A stretch of 37,517 nucleotides of DNA from Desulfosarcina sp. (lineage in GTDB: Bacteria; Desulfobacterota; Desulfobacteria; Desulfobacterales; Desulfosarcinaceae): contig JABZFO010000182.1 in assembly GCA_014237405.1 (NCBI GenBank), positions 1 through 37,517 on the forward strand, in the 5' to 3' direction. Positions 24,168 to 33,136 of the stretch are shown piece by piece (the first letter of the stretch is position 1; every line of letters starts with the position of its first letter). A program made the position numbers and the translations under genes. Below the pieces are notes generated by a model. The model was given only the letters and a program-made list of their open reading frames with translations. It was not told the origin of the DNA and made no database searches.

Positions 24168-25092
24168 CTGCGTTCAGTCTTTCCAGGATTTCTCCGGCAC
24201 CCATGGCCAGGAGCGCTTCGGCCAGCTCCAGGCCGATCTGTTTGCTCCGGGTTTCGGGACCGGTTCGTGACTGTTTGATTTGATGGGAGCCGTCCACATC
24301 GCAGACCAGGCCGGTGAGGGTGTATCCTTTTTCGTCGATATGTCCGTGGCCGGCAATGGGAACCTGGCAGCCACCTTCGAGCCGGTTTAAAAACGCCCGT
24401 TCACCCATCACCACCTGCCGGGTGGGCAAATCGTCCAGGGCGGCGACCACCGGTGCAATGCGTGTATCCTTTTCCCTGATCTCGATGCACAGGGCGCCCT
24501 GTCCCACGGCGGGCAGCATGACCGATTCATCCAGGATCTGGGTGATACGGTTCGCCAGTCCCAGGCGGCGAATACCGGCAGCCGCCAGCACGATGGCATC
24601 CAACGACTCGCTTTTCAGTTTTTTCAGGCGGGTGTCCAGGTTTCCCCGTAAAGGAACAATGGTGATGTCGGGGCGCACGTGAAGCAGCTGGGCGGAACGG
24701 CGAAGGCTGCTGGTGCCCACCCGGGCTTCCTGTTTCAGTCGGCCCAATGGCAGGCCGTTTCGGGTAATCAGGATATCGCGGGGTTCTTCCCGCTCAGGAA
24801 TTGCACCGATGCACAGACCGTCGGGAATATCGGCGGGCATGTCTTTCATGCTGTGTACCGCCAGATCGATACGTCCATCCAGCAGGGCCTCTTCAATCTC
24901 CTTGACGAATAACCCCTTTCCACCCACCTTTGCCAGCGGGACATCGAGAATTTTGTCTCCCCGGGTTTTGATGACGTTCAGTTCAACGGTGAGATCCGGA
25001 TGGTGATTGCTGATGGCATCTTTGACCCAGTTGGCCTGCCACAGGGCCAGCTGGCTGCCCCGGGTGCCGATGGTGATGGTGTCGCCGGCCAT
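24157..25092 (-). CDS. hemC: Hydroxymethylbilane synthase (porphobilinogen deaminase)
   Basis: A 311-aa cytoplasmic enzyme polymerising four porphobilinogens. The N-terminus is MAGDTITIGTRGSQLALWQA, then KMLDV-like DKILDVPLAKVGGKGLFVKE, VHSMKDMPADIPDG with the catalytic-region Asp, and GTSSLRRSAQLL. The dipyrromethane-cofactor Cys lies in FLNRLEGGCQVPIA. ATG 25092 overlaps the stop of the zinc-ribbon gene by one base (TGATG), a clear coupling signal. The longer in-frame extension to 25245 has no family support. Confidence 0.95.
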   Translation of the reverse strand: MAGDTITIGTRGSQLALWQANWVKDAISNHHPDLTVELNVIKTRGDKILDVPLAKVGGKGLFVKEIEEALLDGRIDLAVHSMKDMPADIPDGLCIGAIPEREEPRDILITRNGLPLGRLKQEARVGTSSLRRSAQLLHVRPDITIVPLRGNLDTRLKKLKSESLDAIVLAAAGIRRLGLANRITQILDESVMLPAVGQGALCIEIREKDTRIAPVVAALDDLPTRQVVMGERAFLNRLEGGCQVPIAGHGHIDEKGYTLTGLVCDVDGSHQIKQSRTGPETRSKQIGLELAEALLAMGAGEILERLNADAQ

Positions 25093-25325
25093 CAGTGGCC
25101 ACACCCGGCACAGCTCGATGCGCTGCACCCGGTGCATGACGAGGATGAGGCCGACTTGCCCACCGTCTGGCCGCCGCTGCCCTTGGTGACAAAACCGCAG
25201 GTGGACATCAGGCGGCATACCTTGCTGGTATTGCAGCTGGGGCAATGGTCCGGTTCGCTGCCGCCCAGCACCAAATACTCAAAATCGTGACCGCATCCCT
25301 TACAATGGTACTCGTAGATGGGCAT
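25092..25325 (-). CDS. FmdB-family zinc-ribbon protein
   Basis: A 77-aa protein beginning MPIYEYHCKGCGHDFEYLVL, the standard FmdB/YgaC-like zinc-ribbon N-terminus, with CxxC at residues about 8-11 and PSCNTSKVC as the second knuckle. The C-terminal tail is rich in Ser, Cys and Gly (SSSCTGCSASSCAGCGH), also usual in this family. The role is unclear, with regulation or assembly proposed in the literature. ATG 25325 lies about 11 bases after AAGGAG; a TTG at 25331 is closer to it. It is the first gene of the hemC-cobA/hemD unit. Confidence 0.8.
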   Translation of the reverse strand: MPIYEYHCKGCGHDFEYLVLGGSEPDHCPSCNTSKVCRLMSTCGFVTKGSGGQTVGKSASSSSCTGCSASSCAGCGH

Positions 25326-25362
25326 TGACAATTCTCTCCTTGTTCATGATATTTTTCGACCT

Positions 25363-25525
25363 GTGCGATTAGCTTTTAGCCATTAGCGGTTAGCGTTTGA
25401 ATAAAACGGTTCTATAGACCTGTTGTGTAAAATAATAAGCTTTCTCACATACTTCAAGTTTTCTAAAATCTCTCATTTCCACCCCTTTTTAATGCTAACG
25501 GCCAAACGCTAATGGCTAACTGCAC
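25363..25525. repeat. Inverted-repeat element with TTAGCCATTAGCG arms
   Basis: The 32-bp arms at 25363-25394 and 25494-25525 are imperfect inverted copies sharing GTGC ends and the TAGCCATTAGCG core. The 99-bp inside is AT-rich and has no gene. The element lies directly upstream of the zinc-ribbon gene, so the promoter of that unit lies in or beyond it. A TCTGAGGCCCTA motif related to the 7.0-kb element end follows at 25540-25551. A small palindrome CCACCGT/ACGGTGG lies at 25627-25648. Confidence 0.65.
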
Positions 25526-25658
25526 AGCTCGATATTTTTTCTGAGGCCCTACTATTTCACCCCCACCGGCAAAATTAAAAAAATAAGCACGATGGCGCCA
25601 TTAACAACCCTTTGTCGGGGCGATCCACCGTGCATTTCAACGGTGGTGCTTGGTGGCG

Positions 25659-27014
25659 TTACGATGCCTTGGCTGCCATCATGCGGTCCTGCGTCTCTTC
25701 AATCTGTGGTTGGCTGTCATGACCTAGGGCCACGGCCAGTTCAAACTCCGCCAGTGCATGGCCCAGCTTTCCCAGGTTCAGGTAAACGTGTCCCAGGCGG
25801 TGTCTGAAAAGGCCGTTGTCCGGGGATAGTCGAACACTCTGCTCGCACAGCACCGAAGCCACATCCAGGCTTTCTCCCCGCTTGGTGTAGAGCCGACCTA
25901 AAATCGAGAGCGATTCTGCATCGCCAGGGTTTATTTTTATTGCGCTCTTGTAGGCCTGGATGGCTTCCTTGGTCAACTCCAGTGTATCCAGGCAGGCCCC
26001 GAAACTTTTGAATGCGGGACCGGATCGGCTGTTGGCACGGGTGGCGGCCTCCAGGTAAGGTCGGGCTTTTTTGGTCGCACCCATCTCCATGAACGCCTGA
26101 CCGATGTGAAAGACCACTTCGAAAACGTTTGGCTCCTGGGCATCGGCCTCCAGGAAGCATTCCAGCGCCTGTTCCCCGTTGCCTTGATACAGAAGAACAA
26201 TGCCTTTGTTGTAGATGGCCATCACTTCTTCCGGGGCCAGCCAGATGGCATTTTCAAAGGCGGTCAGGGCATTGTCGTAATCCTTTAATACCCCATAGCA
26301 CACCCCCAGGCTGTTATGCAGGTTCGCGTCCGAAGAATTGAGCAGCAACCCTTTTTTAAACTCACCGATGGCACCGGCGATATCCCCTGCCTGGTAGTGG
26401 CGGTCCCCGCTGATGTTAAGGCTCACCGAATCGAATACGGTAATGGTGCCGGGACCGAAAAATCCGGCATGTTCAAGGGCTTTTTCCGCATTCTCCACGA
26501 TTTGGCTGCGGGTGTAGTTGAGGGTCGGGTAGGCGGCTACGCCGATGGTGATCGGCGGGCCTTTTGCTTCGGAGAAAGCGTTTAACAGATTTTGGGCCAG
26601 CACCTGCCCGTCGACGGCGGTAAGATGCGGAAACAGGCAGGCAAACCGATCACGACCGATCCGTGCCCAGGTTCCGCTGTGCACCCGGCAGACCGTGGCG
26701 ATGGGAGTAACTGCATCTTCCGGTATGTCTGTACCCTTCACATTGTCCGATTTCATCCCGGCCGCCCATTCAACCCTGACCGTGATGGCACATAGTGTGG
26801 AAGCGGATGCCATGTGGGTGTCGATGGCATGGATCAGCTCCTGCCGATCAAGCATGTCGGAAAAGTGGGCGCTGTAGGGGGCGGTACCGGCGCTATCCCG
26901 GCTGGTCAAGACCTTTTCTGCATTACCGTCATCAATGATGTCATCGGAATGTGAGAAGAGGAATTCCTGTGTCGCGCTTCGATTTTTGAACAGATCCGGG
27001 GATTGCCTTGCCAT
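25659..27014 (-). CDS. Degenerate GGDEF domain + TPR repeat protein
   Basis: A 451-aa soluble protein. Residues about 45-200 look like a GGDEF diguanylate-cyclase fold: FSDMLDRQELIHAID at the start, then ARIGRDRFACLFPHL where the signature GGDEF would be, here GRDRF. The catalytic Gly and Glu are lost, so the domain is probably inactive. Residues about 220-440 are tetratricopeptide repeats (for example NLHNSLGVCYGVLKDYDNAL and AESLSILGRLYTKRG). A scaffold or adaptor role is likely. ATG 27014 has AGAAGG seven bases upstream. It follows selA by 14 bp and is probably in the same operon. Confidence 0.85.
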   Translation of the reverse strand: MARQSPDLFKNRSATQEFLFSHSDDIIDDGNAEKVLTSRDSAGTAPYSAHFSDMLDRQELIHAIDTHMASASTLCAITVRVEWAAGMKSDNVKGTDIPEDAVTPIATVCRVHSGTWARIGRDRFACLFPHLTAVDGQVLAQNLLNAFSEAKGPPITIGVAAYPTLNYTRSQIVENAEKALEHAGFFGPGTITVFDSVSLNISGDRHYQAGDIAGAIGEFKKGLLLNSSDANLHNSLGVCYGVLKDYDNALTAFENAIWLAPEEVMAIYNKGIVLLYQGNGEQALECFLEADAQEPNVFEVVFHIGQAFMEMGATKKARPYLEAATRANSRSGPAFKSFGACLDTLELTKEAIQAYKSAIKINPGDAESLSILGRLYTKRGESLDVASVLCEQSVRLSPDNGLFRHRLGHVYLNLGKLGHALAEFELAVALGHDSQPQIEETQDRMMAAKAS

Positions 27015-27028
27015 CGATTTACCTTCTC

Positions 27029-28447
27029 TTAGGTGCCGTCGGCCAGCATGTCTGCAAAGGCCTTTTCGATAATATCCAGATCTTCTTCCTGCAGGGTCCG
27101 GGGGTCCATGATGAACCGGTCGTTTTCGATCCTGCCGATAATGGGGGGGCTGCTGTTGCGCATCCACAGCTCGACAGCATTGGCTGAGGTTCCTTCGACG
27201 GTAACGCCCAGGCAGCGGCTGGGCAGATCCAGCAGCGGCAGCGAACCGCCGCCGGCCTTTGAGGAAAGGTCCAGCAATTCCACCGTGAGCCGTCCGCCGG
27301 ACACCCGCTCAAGACGGGATTTCAATTCTGCGGCCCGTCCTTGGATTACCGTCAGCGGCAGGGTGAGCATTCTCAAGGTGGGAATCTGGTGCAACGCCTG
27401 GTGCTCGTCCCGGTACAGTTGCAAGGTGGCTTCCAGGGCGGCCAGGGTCATTTTGTCTATGCGCAGGGCCCGGGTCAGCGGATTGGCTTTGATCCGGCCG
27501 ATGTGTCGTTTGCCGCCCAGGATGACGCCTGCCTGGGGTCCGCCCAGCAGTTTGTCGCCGCTGAAGGTGACCACATCCACGCCGGCGGCAAGGGATTCCT
27601 GGACAGTGGGCTCCTTGATCAGGCCGTATTTTGAAAAATCCACCAGGGTACCGCTGCCCAGGTCTTCCATGACAGGAAGGTTATGGCGCTGACCGATTGA
27701 CACTAAATCGGGCAGGGAGACCGCGGTTGTGAATCCCACGATGCTGTAGTTGCTGGTGTGGACCTTGAGCAGCAGCCCGGTCTGCTCACCAATGGCGTTT
27801 TCGTAGTCCCGGGGGTGGGTTCGGTTGGTGGTCCCCACCTCTTTTAAAATGGCGCCGCTTTTGGCCATGACGTCCGGAATCCGAAATGCCCCGCCGATTT
27901 CCACCAGTTCGCCGCGGGAGACAATCACCTCGTGACCCGCCGCCAGCGTGTCCAGGCAAAGCAGTACGGCAGCGGCATTGTTGTTCACGACCATGGCGGC
28001 CTGGGCCCCGCTCAACTCGCAGAGGATGCCTTCCACGGCGCTGTAGCGGGAGCCGCGGCGCCCCTCTTTCAGGTCAAACTCCAGATTGGAATAGCGGCTG
28101 GAGATGGTGGTCAAGTGTTCCATCACCGCCGGGGAGAGCAGGGAGCGGCCCAGGTTGGTGTGCACCACGACGCCGGTGGTATTGACCGTGCGTCTCAACC
28201 GAAGGGCCATTGACCGGGCGGCCTGTTCCTTTACCACCGTCACCAGTGATTCAAGGGAAAAACAATGGCTGTCAGGGGGTGTTTTCGATTCCAGAATCTG
28301 CCGTCGCAACAAATCGATCGCATCGCGGATGGCTGGAATAAGCACCGATTTGGGAATGCAGTCGAACTGCTGACCGTCTGCTGCAAATTCAATGATACGG
28401 TCCACACCGGGAAGTTGTTTCAACAGGGCCTGTTTGTTTTCATCCAT
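27029..28447 (-). CDS. selA: L-seryl-tRNA(Sec) selenium transferase
   Basis: A 472-aa PLP enzyme that converts Ser-tRNA(Sec) to selenocysteinyl-tRNA(Sec). The SelA N-terminal segment LLKQLPGVDRIIE is followed by RRTVNTTGVVVHTNLGRSLL. The active-site Lys is in VVTFSGDKLLGGPQAG. Length is normal. It implies that this organism makes selenoproteins, in keeping with anaerobic formate dehydrogenases or hydrogenases. SelB, SelD and tRNA-Sec are not in the window. Its neighbours are a CheD-HDOD gene upstream (28 bp) and the GGDEF/TPR gene downstream. Confidence 0.95.
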   Translation of the reverse strand: MDENKQALLKQLPGVDRIIEFAADGQQFDCIPKSVLIPAIRDAIDLLRRQILESKTPPDSHCFSLESLVTVVKEQAARSMALRLRRTVNTTGVVVHTNLGRSLLSPAVMEHLTTISSRYSNLEFDLKEGRRGSRYSAVEGILCELSGAQAAMVVNNNAAAVLLCLDTLAAGHEVIVSRGELVEIGGAFRIPDVMAKSGAILKEVGTTNRTHPRDYENAIGEQTGLLLKVHTSNYSIVGFTTAVSLPDLVSIGQRHNLPVMEDLGSGTLVDFSKYGLIKEPTVQESLAAGVDVVTFSGDKLLGGPQAGVILGGKRHIGRIKANPLTRALRIDKMTLAALEATLQLYRDEHQALHQIPTLRMLTLPLTVIQGRAAELKSRLERVSGGRLTVELLDLSSKAGGGSLPLLDLPSRCLGVTVEGTSANAVELWMRNSSPPIIGRIENDRFIMDPRTLQEEDLDIIEKAFADMLADGT

Positions 28448-28475
28448 GGGGCTGGGCTTTCATGGTGGCATTGGA

Positions 28476-29740
28476 TTACTGGTCGGTGTCCACTGATTCA
28501 ATGGCCGGTTCAAAGACTTTTTTCGGTATCAGGTCCACCAGGGTCTGAAACTGTGTGGTGGACAGATCAAGACTCGCCAGCCGATCGGCCAGTTTGGCGG
28601 CACCCATGCGCTCCAATTCGAGGCCGCTGTGAAACCGGGACATGAGCAGGTCCGCCAGGTAGACGATGGTGGTGAGCGATCTGTCGCTCCGGCTCTCTTC
28701 CGGCCGGTGGTGGAATCGGATGGCATCGGTCAGGGGGTCGGGCAGCGACCATTTTTCAGCCAGCAACCCACCCGCGCGGGTGTGGTCCATACCCAGGACC
28801 TTGGTCTCCACCTCAATCATTTCAGCCGACCTTTCCTGGAATTCCCGGTACAGCAACGGATAGGCGCCGGCAATGTACTGGTCCAGCACCACCTTTCCGA
28901 TATCGTGGAGAAGCCCGGCAGTGTAAGCGATGGAGGGAATGGTACTATTCGTCAGCCGGGCGACTTTTTCCGCAATCATGGCCGTGCCGATGGCGTGGTG
29001 GTACAATCCCCCCTTGCATAGGCTGTAACCGTTGCCACTCTGGTTGTAGTAACTTTGCACGGCTGCGGAGATGACCAGCTTGATGAACAAGTCTTGGCCC
29101 AGAAACACCAGGGCATGATCCAGAGAGACCACATCGTTGAGGTCCCCTCACTGATGATTCGCAACACCTTAAGGGCCACTTGGGGAACAGGGCGTATCGT
29201 TTCGATGGCCTGATGAATGTCACCGGTGACGGGTTCTATTGAACCCGGTTCATGAAAGGAGACATCAAAACCGGCGGGTCTGATCTCACATGTCCAACTC
29301 GCCATGTCCAATTCGATGCTGCATGTGAAAAAACCGCCGGTTTCCGATCGCTCTACGGCAATACCCTGGGTGTGGAGGGCGGTATACACTTTTTCAGCCG
29401 TTCTGCCGCCAATGTTCAGGTTCATATCCTGAGGGGACAGTGGTCCCACCAGAGCACCGCCGGCCACCACCGCCCTCATATTTTCACGGGTGGCGCTCAT
29501 GTCCATCAACTGGTTTAAAAACAAGGGCATGCCTGTCGTTGCATATTTGGCAGGATGGTCCACCTGATCCGGGTTGATCGGTTCCGGCAGCAGCAGATGG
29601 ATGAGCCCCCCTACACCGGCAGTACCATCGAACACGGCAACGCCTACGCAGGTGCCCAGAAATGCCTGAAGCAGCCGAGATTGGGTGTTGCCCACCTCGA
29701 AAGACCCGGACGCCACATGATAGTTTTTTGAGATCCCCAT
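28476..29740 (-). pseudogene. CheD-HDOD fusion, interrupted by a one-base frameshift
   Basis: ATG 29740 starts a CheD domain: FLGTCVGVAVFDG with the catalytic Cys, and GGLIHLLLPEP with the catalytic His, residues about 25-55. CheD deamidates receptor glutamines or acts with CheC. An HDOD domain then begins (IETIRPVPQVALKVLRIISEG). At a run of four G on the minus strand (29144-29147) the frame is lost. The homology continues in another frame as DLNDVVSLDHALVFLG, with GLLHDIGKVVLDQ, to stop 28476. One extra G would restore a 421-aa protein. This may be a true mutation or a sequence error. The gene precedes selA by 28 bp. Confidence 0.8.
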
Positions 29741-29932
29741 TCAGGATTACCTTCCGTTTGATAGAATTTCTAACCATTAAATATACCATTATTAACATGT
29801 GATTTTCAACCATGGGATGACTTTTTTCCCCAACCGGGGGAGCGGTCAATCCGACGAACGGGCAATCTCGGCTGGATCGGAACACCGTGCGTCACAGATG
29901 GCGGGCATTTGGGTGATAGAAGGCTTTAGGCA

Positions 29933-29961
29933 TTGACAGAGCAGGGGATTTCACCTACAAG
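29933..29961 (+). promoter_or_regulatory. Probable promoter of the cobalamin operon
   Basis: TTGACA (29933-29938) is followed after 17 bp by TACAAG (29956-29961). It lies just before the riboswitch 5' boundary. The gap 29741-29932 holds no gene I can support. Confidence 0.5.
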
Positions 29962-29965
29962 CGGA

Positions 29966-30145
29966 CCATAAGGTGCGTTTCGCTTAATAGGGAATCCTGT
30001 GAAAACCGGGAGCGGTCCCGCCGCTGTAACCCCTGTCCTTTCCGCCTGAGCGAAAAGGAACCGATAAGCCACATGCCACTGTTCCGGAATACCGGTGTGG
30101 GAAGGCGCGCATCGGGTCGGGGAAGCCAGAAGACCTGCCTTGCGT
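29966..30145 (+). promoter_or_regulatory. Cobalamin riboswitch
   Basis: The aptamer landmarks appear in order: AGGGAATCCTGTGAAAACCG with CGGGAGCGGTCCCGCCGCTGTAACCC, then GCCACTG (30075-30081), GTGGGAAGGCG (30106-30116) and the B12 box AGCCAGAAGACCTGCC (30124-30139). The order and wording fit the AdoCbl-type class I riboswitch. It ends upstream of a strong terminator, so it most likely causes premature termination when cobalamin is bound. It controls the btu/cbi operon downstream. Confidence 0.95.
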
Positions 30146-30218
30146 TAGGGCCGGAGAACCCTTCTTGGAAAAGATCCTTCGGCCAATCATACATTGGGGG
30201 CCAAGTAAACTGGGTGCA

Positions 30219-30258
30219 ACCCTTCAAACCGATGAGCAGGTTTGAAGGGTTTTTGTTT
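30219..30258 (+). terminator. Riboswitch expression-platform terminator
   Basis: A perfect 12-bp stem ACCCTTCAAACC (30219-30230) and GGTTTGAAGGGT (30239-30250) with an 8-base loop is followed by TTTTTGTTTT. It lies between the cobalamin aptamer and the first gene, so it is the likely regulated terminator. Confidence 0.85.
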
Positions 30259-30289
30259 TGGGCCTCGATATAGGAATTCAGGATCAACC

Positions 30290-31354
30290 ATGTCCGGTGC
30301 ATTATCCAACAGTTCGCCCAAACGCTTGCAGCACCACAGCCGACTCATGGTTGGACTGCTGGCACTGGCCCTGGTGATGACCATCAGCCTGTCGGCCGGT
30401 ATGGGGTATCTGAAGATTGCCTGGGTGGATGTGCTGCAGGTGGTGGGCGGCAGCCTAACGGGAAACGCGGCGCTGACCGCTGACCTGGACGAATTGACCC
30501 GGATTATCGTCATGGAGGTTCGCCTGCCGCGTATCCTTACCGCTGCCGTGGTGGGCGGGGGGCTGGCTCTGTGTGGAGTGGTTTTTCAGGGCATCCTACT
30601 CAACCCCCTGGCCGATCCATACACATTAGGGGTCTCCGCCGGTGCAGCCTTTGGTGCAGCCCTTGCCTTGTTGCTGAACTTGACCGTGGCGGGCATTTAC
30701 AGCGTACCGGTGTGCGCTTTCATCGGGGCTACAGCCACGCTGGTGTTGGTGATATACCTCTCCTCGTCTGCAGGCGGTGCCAACGCCAACAACCTGATTC
30801 TTTCGGGTATCATTGTGGCAGCCATCCTCTCCGCGGGCATCAGTTTTTTAAAGTTCGTGGCCGATGAGCAGGTATCGGTGATCATTTTCTGGCTCATGGG
30901 CAGTTTCGCCTCAAAAACCTGGACCGATGTGGGCCTGACTACTGCCTTCGTTCTATTGGGCCTGGCGGTGTTCCTCTTCTACGCCCGGGATCTGAATCTG
31001 CTGTGTCTGGGCCGCCGGGCAGCCGCATCGCTGGGGGTCGATGCCCGCCGGGTTCCCTGGATTTTGCTCGTCACCGCTTCACTGGTGGCGGCAGCCTGCG
31101 TGGCCGTGTCGGGCATCATCGGTTTCGTTGGCCTGCTGGTGCCCCACATGATGCGCGCCCTGGTGGGGCCGGACAACCGGCGCCTGTTGCCCCTCTCTTT
31201 TTTCAGCGGGGCGATTCTGCTTCTTTCCGCGGATACGGTGACCCGGGCTGTGCTGCCCCACGAGATCCCCATCGGGGTACTCACGGCGCTCATCGGTGGT
31301 CCCTTTTTCTGCTACCTGTTTCGCAAACGCCAGACCGGCGGGAAAGGGTTTTAG
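30290..31354 (+). CDS. btuC: FecCD-family ABC permease, corrinoid/iron-complex type
   Basis: A 354-aa inner-membrane permease with about nine to ten helices. Family landmarks are EVRLPRILTAAVVGGGLALC, GVVFQGILLNPLADPYTLGV, and the ATPase-coupling loop LGVDARRVPW plus FVGLLVPHMMRALVG. It is the membrane part of a B12-type importer judging by the riboswitch and by the linked ATPase, binding protein and cobinamide-pathway genes. An iron-siderophore substrate would give similar protein motifs, so the assignment rests on context. ATG 30290 has AGGA eight bases upstream. The stop is followed after 2 bp by the ATPase start. Confidence 0.85.
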   Translation: MSGALSNSSPKRLQHHSRLMVGLLALALVMTISLSAGMGYLKIAWVDVLQVVGGSLTGNAALTADLDELTRIIVMEVRLPRILTAAVVGGGLALCGVVFQGILLNPLADPYTLGVSAGAAFGAALALLLNLTVAGIYSVPVCAFIGATATLVLVIYLSSSAGGANANNLILSGIIVAAILSAGISFLKFVADEQVSVIIFWLMGSFASKTWTDVGLTTAFVLLGLAVFLFYARDLNLLCLGRRAAASLGVDARRVPWILLVTASLVAAACVAVSGIIGFVGLLVPHMMRALVGPDNRRLLPLSFFSGAILLLSADTVTRAVLPHEIPIGVLTALIGGPFFCYLFRKRQTGGKGF

Positions 31355-31356
31355 CC

Positions 31357-32133
31357 GTGGGGTTTGCGCTATCCGGGATCCGATTCGTCCATCCAGGCAA
31401 CACCATCTTCGACGGCCTGGACCTGGACCTGCACGCCGGCCGGTTTACCGGTATTATCGGCCCCAACGGCTGCGGCAAGACCACCCTGCTGGACCTGATC
31501 TGCCGACACCGAACGCCCCATAAAGGCGACATCCGTTACGCGGGCAGGCCCCTGGCCGAATACGGCAAGCGGGCGCTGGCCAGGCAGATTGCTCTGGTAC
31601 CACAGGATTACAGCATCAATTTCCCCTTTACAGTAGGAGAGGTGGTGCTCATGGGCCGATATCCCCACACGCCGCGATTCGGCGCCCCTTCCACCGAAGA
31701 TGTGGACCGGGTGGCGCAGGTGATGGCCGACTGCGATGTGCTTGCATTCAAGGATCGTCCCATCACAACGCTGAGCGGGGGGGAGCGTCAGCGGGTGATC
31801 TTTGCCCGGGCACTGGCCCAGGATACCCCGGTGCTGGTTCTGGACGAGGCTACTGCCAGCCTGGACGTCTGCCATGCCCTGACGCTGCTGGATCGGGTGG
31901 CCGGTCTGGTTCAGGCTGAAAAACGGACGGTGATTGCAGTGTTCCAGAACTTGAACCTGGCATCGGCTTACAGCCAGGAGATCGTCATGGTAAAAGCGGG
32001 CCGGGTGGTGGTCGCCGGCCCCACGGAAGATGTGCTGACGCCGAAGAACCTGAAAACAGTATTCGATATTCAGGCCCGGGTGGCGGTTGATGATTTCACC
32101 GGACGGCTTCAGGTGCGGTATAAAAGAGCTTAA
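31357..32133 (+). CDS. btuD: ABC transporter ATP-binding protein, BtuD/FecE type
   Basis: A 258-aa ATPase. Walker A is IIGPNGCGKTT (about residues 33-43), signature LSGGERQRV and Walker B VLVLDEATASLD. The switch (H-loop) position is unusual: the family wording FHDLNLA reads FQNLNLA here, with Gln at residue 197, confirmed as CAG at 31945-31947. The start is GTG 31357, two bases after the permease stop; AAAGGG lies upstream. Longer in-frame sequence overlaps the permease gene and is not family-like. It pairs with the permease and the binding protein. Confidence 0.85.
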   Translation: MGFALSGIRFVHPGNTIFDGLDLDLHAGRFTGIIGPNGCGKTTLLDLICRHRTPHKGDIRYAGRPLAEYGKRALARQIALVPQDYSINFPFTVGEVVLMGRYPHTPRFGAPSTEDVDRVAQVMADCDVLAFKDRPITTLSGGERQRVIFARALAQDTPVLVLDEATASLDVCHALTLLDRVAGLVQAEKRTVIAVFQNLNLASAYSQEIVMVKAGRVVVAGPTEDVLTPKNLKTVFDIQARVAVDDFTGRLQVRYKRA

Positions 32134-32165
32134 TTGAGGTACTCGGGGATTTAGGAATTCAGAAA

Positions 32166-33125
32166 TTGAAAAGATATCCCATCATATTCATCGTTTTGAC
32201 CGGATGGCTGTTTTTTGTGGGAACCGGTCTTGCCGACGGTTATCAGGTGGATGAATCCGTCCTGGACAACGCCCCCTATGGCCGCATCATCTCTCTTTAT
32301 GGCGCCCATACGGAGAACCTGCTGGCCTTTGGTGCGGCAGGACAGCTCATTGGCATCGATGGCCAGTCGGACCACCTGTCCGGGGCCGAAGGGAAGGAGG
32401 TCTTCTCCTATCACGATGACCCGGAGCGGTTTCTGGCCACCCGTCCGGATCTGGTGTTGATCCGGCCCATGATCGAACGCGGATATCCCCGGCTGGTGCA
32501 GCGCCTGGAACAAAGCGGGATCCAGGTGGTGTCGGTCCAGCCCACCACCGTGGACCAGCTGGAGGGATACTGGCGGTTGTTGGGACAACTCACCGGACGA
32601 GAGGCCGAATCCGATGGGATGAATCGTGCCTTTCAGATGGCGGTGGTTGATTTCAAGCGGTTGTCCGCGCAGGTGGAAAAACGTCATCGGGTCTACTTCG
32701 AGGCCATCCACCGTAAAATGAAAACATTCACGCCCCAGGCCATGGCCATCTTTGCCCTGGAAACCGCCGGCGGAATCAATGTGGCCACAGATGCTCCGGT
32801 GCGCGAAAACAACAACATTGCCGTTTACGGAAAGGAGCGTCTGCTCTCCCATGCCGGCGAGATCGACGTGTTTCTCTCCCAGCAAGGAGCCATGAACCAG
32901 ACATCGGTGGCGGCCATCAAGGCTGAACCGGGATTTGGGGCTATCGAGGCCGTCAAATCGGGACGGGTATACCTGGTTGATGAGACCATCGTTTCACGGC
33001 CGACCCTGGGGCTGCTCAAGGGGATTTACCGGATCGGCTGCCTGCTCTATCCGCATATCTATTGTGAGGCAGGCCGCCGGATTCTGTCCGCAGCCGGCGT
33101 GGACGACTTAGGGCCTCGGAAATAA
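32166..33125 (+). CDS. btuF: Periplasmic corrinoid-binding protein, BtuF-like
   Basis: A 319-aa protein with a signal peptide (KRYPIIFIVLTGWLFFVGTG...LADG, cut near residue 24). The fold signatures of the TroA/BtuF family are RIISLYGAHTENLLAFGA, ATRPDLVLIRP and AVKSGRVYLVDET. It should bind a corrinoid or iron complex in the periplasm and deliver it to the permease. The start is TTG 32166, with weak AGGA upstream. Its last codons read DLGPRK and coincide with a TTAGGGCCTCGGAAATAA motif that forms the end of a dispersed repeat elsewhere in the window. Confidence 0.8.
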   Translation: MKRYPIIFIVLTGWLFFVGTGLADGYQVDESVLDNAPYGRIISLYGAHTENLLAFGAAGQLIGIDGQSDHLSGAEGKEVFSYHDDPERFLATRPDLVLIRPMIERGYPRLVQRLEQSGIQVVSVQPTTVDQLEGYWRLLGQLTGREAESDGMNRAFQMAVVDFKRLSAQVEKRHRVYFEAIHRKMKTFTPQAMAIFALETAGGINVATDAPVRENNNIAVYGKERLLSHAGEIDVFLSQQGAMNQTSVAAIKAEPGFGAIEAVKSGRVYLVDETIVSRPTLGLLKGIYRIGCLLYPHIYCEAGRRILSAAGVDDLGPRK

Positions 33126-33136
33126 AGGGGGTTGTC

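Noticed and set aside
22599-24278. 559-aa plus-strand ORF opposite cobA/hemD and hemC
   Set aside because: It is antisense to two strongly supported enzymes and has a low-complexity His/Gly/Asp-rich composition typical of antisense frames in GC-rich DNA.
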